From assembly GCA_946803715.1 (NCBI GenBank), contig CAMPET010000259.1:41220-55599 (forward strand): a stretch of DNA of 14,380 bases, written 5' to 3'. This DNA comes from Beroe ovata. Lineage: Eukaryota > Ctenophora > Nuda > Beroida > Beroidae. Shown piece after piece: positions 9,724 through 14,380 of this stretch. How positions within the stretch are numbered: position 1 is the stretch's first letter; the number at the start of each line of letters is the position of its first letter. The notes below the pieces were generated by a model that worked only from the letters and a program-made list of their open reading frames with translations, did not search any database and had not been told where the DNA came from. Made by a program: the position numbers and the translations under genes.

Positions 9724-10066
9724 GACGTGAAATTTTGGCTGTCTGAGTTTCTATTGGTCCTTTAGCTACCTATGGTAGAAGTTTCAAGCATATCGGTCTA
9801 TCTGTTTGGAAGCTATCCTCAAATGCTCACTCAAACTGGCATGATTTGGAAGGATAAGGGGCGATGTCGGCCCTTAACTCGGAAACCGATTAACAGATCG
9901 ACGTAAAATTTTGGCTGTCTGAAGTTCTAATGGTCCTTGAGCTTTGGTAGAAGTTTCACGTCAATCGGTCGATTCGTTTGGGAGCTATCCTCAAATGCTC
10001 ACTCAAACTGACATGTTTCGGGTCGATAAGTGGCTATGTCGGCTCATAACTCGGGAACCGATTAGG
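9724..10066. repeat. two-copy 176-bp tandem repeat
   Basis: Two direct copies start at GACGTGAAATTTTGGCTGTC (9724) and GACGTAAAATTTTGGCTGTC (9900). Both then share TGGTAGAAGTTTCA, AGCTATCCTCAAATGCTCAC, TCAAACTG-CATG and an AACTCGG-AACCGATTA end. Copies are clearly diverged, so the duplication is not recent. No coding content is seen. The array abuts the truncated GTPBP1-like exon on its left. Confidence 0.9.
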
Positions 10067-10160
10067 TAGGTACCTCAGGGAAGCGAGACAGTCCCAAAAT
10101 TGCACGGGGAATCGATTCAGCGTCCAAAAATACGTAGGGTTCAATGGTATTTTCGTTACA
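10067..10160. repeat. second copy of the repeat found at the window start
   Basis: CCTCAGGGAAGC, then AATCGATTCAGCGTCCAAAA and a TACGTAGG block, match about 290-366 in order and orientation. Here the segment directly follows the 176-bp units, so both may be parts of one larger dispersed element whose other parts differ or are missing at 1-290. Confidence 0.75.
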
Positions 10161-10317
10161 ATCGTACAATTTTTTTTCGTCATTTGGTAAAGCATGACAT
10201 TTAGTGCACAAGAGGAAATATCGTAGTGTTGAGACCGTTTGAATGAGGAATACTATAATAGCTTTATCAGAACTGTAACCACTATAATTCCCAGTGAATT
10301 AAATGTTGATATTGCAG

Positions 10318-10431
10318 TGTTTACAGGACGGAAGTGATGACAAGCATATATCCACGTTTCTAACTGAACAAGCAAACAACCAGGACAACGCGAGTGACAG
10401 CAACCTCAACATAACAACTGTCGTCAAGTAG
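10318..10431 (+). CDS. weak candidate terminal exon, gene unknown
   Basis: After a pyrimidine-poor acceptor (ATATTGCAG) there are 37 open codons ending in TAG at 10429-10431. The translation is rich in Asp, Asn, Ser and Gln (for example DGSDDKHISTFLTEQANN) and looks like a disordered protein tail rather than random AT-rich sequence. I recognise no family. No matching upstream plus-strand exon is visible: the repeat block and then the minus-strand GTPBP1-like exons come before it. It could be chance, or the orphan end of another gene. Confidence 0.3.
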   Translation, partial: CLQDGSDDKHISTFLTEQANNQDNASDSNLNITTVVK

Positions 10432-10966
10432 AGCTGTTGTCATGGTAACAGTGAGTGTTAACAGTGAGATATATAATACTGTTGTCAGAGTTTTATAACA
10501 AAGTAAACCTACCACTAAAAGTCAGTGCGTTGCATCGTAAATTGATGTAGGTATGGGAATCAATTTAAAGTAAATTGAAATTCGGATCATCTTAACAGAA
10601 ACTATGTTATGTTTAACCTACTTTATAACCGTGTTTGTATTCAGAGAATCTAGGCATGGGCAACTTCAGATTGTGTTTTATAACTAAGTGATCTTAATGC
10701 AACTTCAGATGTCACCTACCTTTTACAATGTACATAGAATGTTAAATATGTGTATAAAATGTTGTTTTATATTACAAGAGTGATAATTTGGAATGTATAT
10801 GTGTGATTCACTGATTCCCCTACAAGGCGGATACGTTGAATTTGTATGCGAATTTTCATATTCCAACTTTTCAATCAACTTAATGCAGCAATGCCATAGC
10901 ATTCCCATGACAACATCATGACAACTCCGTGAGAACAGAATGACAACATTGTGACAGCACACAGTG
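10432..10966. promoter_or_regulatory. upstream region of POLH with one X-box-like site
   Basis: About 530 AT-rich bases before the POLH start codon. GTTGTCATGGTAAC at 10436-10449 fits the RFX-factor X-box pattern RYYNYYATRRNRAC. No TATA box or initiator can be assigned with confidence. The 85 bases before the ATG contain several TGACAACA-like words that continue into the first codons. Confidence 0.4.
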
Positions 10967-13300
10967 ATGTCTGACAACAGCTGTCATAAGGATGAGGAGA
11001 GAATTGTGGCGCTTATTGACATGGACTGTTTCTATGTCCAGGTTTGTGAAATGGCGTTTCCATCAAAATCTCCGTGTGATTGTAACGTGTTCATTACGTG
11101 GATAACCGGTACAGTGCAACACGTGTAAACATCGTAACGTGCACATAGTGACACATTCATCATCTCATGTATTACACATGCTCGATGGGAGTAGGTACAG
11201 GTGTTTGTTAATATACAGAGTGACTTTACTGTTTACTACAATGACGTTGTCAGGTGTTTGTGCTTTGTCACCATGATAACTATATCACCATGACTTTGTC
11301 AGTTGTTTGTACATTGTTACCATGGTAACTACATCACCATGACGCTGTCAGGTGTTTGTACATTGCTACCCTGGTAACTATATCACCATGACGTTGTCAG
11401 GTGTTTGTACATTGTTACCACTTACCATGGTAACTACATCACCATGACGCTGTCAGGTGTTTGTACATTGTTACCATGGTAACTATATCACCATGACGTT
11501 GTCAGGTGTTTGTCCATTGTTACCATGGTAACAACATCACCATGACGTTGTCAGGTGTTTGTACGACAGCACCCTGAGTTACGTGGTAAACCGGTAGCAG
11601 TGCTCCAATACAACGACTACACTGACGGTGGTAGTGGAGCTATTGCCGTGAGTTATGAGGCACGTGAGCTCGGCGTAAAGAGGGGAATGATGAAGAAGGA
11701 TATTGTTGCTATTAGCAACGATATTCGCATGGTTGTCATGCCCAGCAACCGCAAGAAGGCAGATTTGAGTATGTTCAGATCGGCGAGTAGTGAGGTTATG
11801 TCTATCTTTGCTAAGCATGCCACAGTATTTGAACGAGCTAGTATTGACGAAGCATTCATCGACATTACCGATAATGTGAAGCGGATGATGGGGCTGCCCA
11901 TCAACAAGGACAAGTTGTCACGCACGTATATAGCAGGGTTTGAGGGGAGTTCAGAGGATCAGATATCCCAGTGGTCAGTTCACTTGGCCGGGTTATCACA
12001 TCACAGCCACGATTACAAACTAACTCTGGGTGCAGTCTATGTTAATATGATCCGTGCCCAGGTGCTGGCTGACACCCAGTTCACATGCTCAGCTGGGATT
12101 GGGTTTAACAAGATAGTCGCAAAACTGGCAGCCGGGACACACAAACCCAACGCTCAGACCATCATCACCCCGGACAACATACCAGCCCTCTACAGGACTA
12201 TCAACTTTACCAAAATACGGAATTTCGGGGGGAAGTTAGGGAAGACGATGCAGGATGAGCTCCAGATTGAGTGGGCAAGCGAGCTGGTGAGCTTCTCCCT
12301 GTCCGATTTAGTGAGCCGGTACGGAGATAAAACGGGCGAGTGGATTTACAACATAGCCAGGGGTGTTGACCTGGAGCCTGTGAAGCACCGGTCACTGGTG
12401 AAACAGTCTGCCTGCTCCAAGAACTTCCCCCAGGGGCTCAAACTAGTGACAGACCTGGAGAAATGGGTGATGGACTTGTCCTCTGAACTGGAGGAGCGGC
12501 TATCATTTGAACTGAGTGACAACAAGAGGATTCCCACTCAGTTCGCCACCCACATGCGGCTCAAAGAGGGCGGCAGTACATCGGTACAGATGCCACTCCT
12601 GAAGTGTGACGTGGATCACATTATCGCTAGTGCTCTCAAGTGTATAAACAAGAAGCTGTCGTCACACGAAGGACGTTATAGTGATGTGATATATCTGCTG
12701 TCGATATCTGCTGGGAAATTCGTGCCGGCCCCTGATAAAAACAACATTTTCACCATGCTCAAGCAAAGGGAAAGAGTAAAGTCACAAAGCGGTGATGAAA
12801 CTGTTACAGACGACACTGCTACCACTACCAGTGCTCCTTCTTCAAAACAGAAACTCAGTGGTTTCTTTGAGAAGTTACGAAGTGATATACCATGTTCATC
12901 AAAACAAATAGATGAAGTGAGTGAAGTGAGTGAGCAAGTGACTCAAGTGACTGAGCATTCTAGTGTATCGACAGTTCCAACAACAAGTCTAAGAGAAGAA
13001 AATAGCGTATCAAACGCGTGGAACAGTCTGTCTGAAGCTGAACAGAGGATAATGTTACGAACTGAGGCCAAATCAAAATGTCCTGTGTGTTCCAAATCAA
13101 TGTCAGAGAACAAAATGTCAGAACACCTAGACTTTCACACTGCTCTGAATTTGCAAAGGGAAATTGAGCAAGAGTTGAAGAGGGAAGCATCGAGTGAAAC
13201 ACCCAAGCGCAAACTTCCTCAAACTAAACGGACTAACAAAAAACAGAAAGTTTCAGATATCCCGACCAAAAATATAGCATCATTCTTCAAGAAAGTGTGA
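10967..13300 (+). CDS. POLH: DNA polymerase eta (Y-family translesion polymerase), complete
   Basis: Pol eta copies past UV cyclobutane dimers and other lesions at stalled nuclear replication forks. Exon 1 is 10967-11041 (25 codons) and exon 2 is 11555-13300, joined in phase 0: 606 aa against 713 in human. VALIDMDCFYVQ supplies metal-binding Asp-18, and ERASIDEAF supplies Asp-123 and Glu-124. Gln-43 (AVLQYN) and Arg-68 (GVKRGM) correspond to human Gln38 and Arg61, which contact the template and incoming nucleotide. SAGIGFNKIVAKLAAGTHKP, the RNFGGKLGK hairpin and VKQSACSKNFP mark the palm, thumb and little-finger regions. A C-x2-C-x11-H-x3-H UBZ finger (Cys-534, Cys-537, His-549, His-553) keeps the Asp between the histidines needed to bind ubiquitin. 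A basic NLS (about 577-591) and a C-terminal PIP box ending IASFFKKV bind importin and PCNA; a second PIP/RIR-like KLSGFFEKL precedes the finger. The start ATG is the only one in frame before the catalytic motif. Almost all coding sequence in one 1746-bp exon is unusual for this gene, which has about ten coding exons in human. Confidence 0.98.
11204..11564. repeat. 49-bp tandem repeat covering the POLH intron acceptor
   Basis: The acceptor word GTCAG ends at 11253, 11302, 11351, 11400, 11456, 11505 and 11554. Spacing is 49 bp except for one unit of 56 bp, lengthened by a 7-base duplication (TTACCAC). Most copies read TCACCATGACGTTGTCAG then GTGTTTGTAC. The last copy is the real 3' splice site of exon 2 and its GTGTTTGTAC is the first coding sequence (Val-Phe-Val) of that exon. 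The repeat thus spans the intron-exon boundary. Confidence 0.95.
11267..11532. promoter_or_regulatory. cluster of X-box-like palindromes in POLH intron 1
   Basis: The 14-base perfect palindrome GTTACCATGGTAAC occurs at 11316-11329, 11470-11483 and 11519-11532. Degenerate forms occur at 11267-11280 (GTCACCATGATAAC), near 11365 (GCTACCCTGGTAAC) and near 11421 (CTTACCATGGTAAC). The word fits the X-box bound by RFX transcription factors. Binding is inferred from the motif only. Confidence 0.5.
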
Positions 13301-13857
13301 TATTTGAGACATCTTCGACGTGACCCTTTTTTAAAGTTCTATCTCATTTATTGACTGGCAGTGGTTTGTGATATTCGTATGGCAGCTTTTAGTACCACTT
13401 TTTAATATTCTCCAAATTTTTAACTTTTTGTGGCAGTGGGACATTTTGTGTCAGGAATCGTAACTTTGAGTAACGCGCGATGTTTCGCAAATGATCCTCT
13501 TTGCGCGCGTCATCTTTTGCCTTTTCCACTTTGCAGCTTGCTCCTTGACAACGCCTGTCTAATACCCATAGCTGAGATTACGCCTCTTTCACGTTTAGAA
13601 TATAATATGCAGAATCATTGTCCAAAGAAATGGGAAAATTTAATCTAAGTTATTTTAAAAATACTTCTGTATGTAATATGTACTTGTGGATTCATTTCAA
13701 CAATATTTATCCTAAAATGCCTGAATATTGAACGTTTCGATTATCTATCTGCCGCGCAAATTTACGATTGACATTTGTCTGCAGTGTAGACGCAACTATA
13801 TGATAGAGTGATAGACCACACTCTCAATCAATTACCTAATTAACTCATTACACATAG
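13301..13857. other. POLH 3' UTR and spacer to the next plus-strand gene
   Basis: AT-rich and without a convincing exon. No exact AATAAA was found within 400 bases of the POLH stop. A 72-codon open frame at 13430-13648 has no recognised features. A GCGC-rich patch at 13475-13512 loosely resembles the reverse complement of the patch near 8575-8600. Confidence 0.6.
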
Positions 13858-14380
13858 CTGTGGAGAATGGTGTGCAGACTATCAACATCAAGATGACTTC
13901 ACTCCTCGACACTTTCTATGGAGATCTAAACAAGTTGAAACTAGACCAGTTCCCATGTGGTGTGGGAAATTGGGTGAGTGTAAATTTCCCTACCTGTCTC
14001 GACAACCGTCAAACTATGAGTACCGTCAAACTATGAGTACTCATAGTCAACATACGGCATTGATATGAACACTCAGATTGGTACTTATCAGAATATGCCA
14101 TTTTAATGACTTGTGATCTGCTTTTTTCAGAGGTTAGAGCAAGATCCAGGCTACGTTGGCAAAGGTGAGCACACTTACGAAACTGACTATTTGCAATATT
14201 ATGTTACCATTACAGTATGTACAATACTGACTATACACCATGGTCAATAGCTCTGAATAAGTTGTGGAAGTTTACTTTCCCACACTCTCTCACTGATGTT
14301 TTCTCACAGTTGAGCTGCAAGGGGGCATAAGGTATGTTCGCATAGCGACCGCCAGCACCACTATAGTATGCGTTGTGTGA
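13858..14380 (+). CDS. unrecognised gene, first visible exons
   Basis: Three exons join in phase: 13858-13973 (acceptor CACATAG, donor GTGAGT), 14131-14164 (acceptor CTTTTTTCAG, donor GTGAGC) and 14310 onward (acceptor TTCTCACAG). The reading is VENGVQTINIKMTSLLD, then FYGDLNKLKLDQFPCGVGNW, then RLEQDPGYVGK, then VELQGGIR. The third exon either ends at 14331 (donor GTATGT), making it a 22-base microexon, or reads on through YVRIATASTTIVCVV to a TGA that is exactly the last three bases of the window. The first in-frame ATG is at 13893, so exon 1 may be initial or internal; a TAG at 13812 closes the frame upstream. I do not recognise the family. The first exon is also open in a second frame, but that frame gives a less protein-like continuation. 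Confidence 0.55.
14005..14047. repeat. 17-bp direct repeat ending in an 18-bp palindrome
   Basis: ACCGTCAAACTATGAGT occurs twice in tandem (14005 and 14022). The second copy runs into ACTATGAGTACTCATAGT, a perfect 18-base palindrome at 14030-14047. It lies in the first intron of the unrecognised gene. Confidence 0.85.

Noticed and set aside
13430-13648. 72-codon plus-strand open frame after POLH
   Set aside because: No motif, no splice sites and no good start context; most likely 3' UTR or spacer.
1-14380. Defence island, CRISPR array, operon or viral element
   Set aside because: All tandem repeats lack the repeat-spacer pattern, genes are intron-containing and on both strands, and no integrase, transposase, reverse transcriptase or capsid motif was seen.

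Overview
The window is nuclear DNA of a eukaryote, most likely an invertebrate animal. Every recognisable gene is split by GT-AG introns. The proteins are eukaryotic (ATG2, a Vti1-type Qb-SNARE, a GTPBP1/2-type GTPase C-terminus, DNA polymerase eta), intergenic spacers are about 0.5-1 kb, and minisatellites fill many introns. The species cannot be named from sequence alone. One ambiguous base (N) lies at 9719.

Layout. 1-398: dispersed-repeat sequence, probably inside an ATG2 intron. 399-5564 (+): the C-terminal part of ATG2, a bridge-like lipid-transfer protein of autophagy, ending at TAG 5562-5564; the first two exons and one junction are uncertain. Its introns carry a 36-bp array (2781-2908) and a 120-bp palindrome-bearing array (about 3821-4387). 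5565-6526: spacer between convergent genes, with an AATAAA for ATG2. 6527-8443 (-): a complete six-exon VTI1A-like SNARE, 210 aa. 8444-9037: spacer. 9038-9715 (-): only the last three exons of a GTPBP1/2-like GTPase; coding similarity stops at the N, where a 176-bp tandem repeat begins (9724-10066), followed by a segment shared with the window start. 10318-10431 (+): a weak candidate terminal exon. 10967-13300 (+): complete POLH in two exons, 606 aa, with catalytic residues, UBZ finger, NLS and PIP box. Its single intron ends in seven copies of a 49-bp unit, each carrying the 3' splice-site sequence and most a palindrome matching the RFX X-box. 13858-14380 (+): first exons of an unrecognised gene.

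The genes do not form an operon or a defence system. They are unrelated housekeeping functions: autophagy and endosome/Golgi trafficking (ATG2, VTI1A), a translational-type GTPase, and DNA-damage bypass (POLH). The most unusual signal is architectural. In three introns in three different genes a tandem repeat runs up to the 3' splice site, and in POLH the repeat contains the acceptor and the first exon bases, giving six decoy acceptors that all lead to premature stops.
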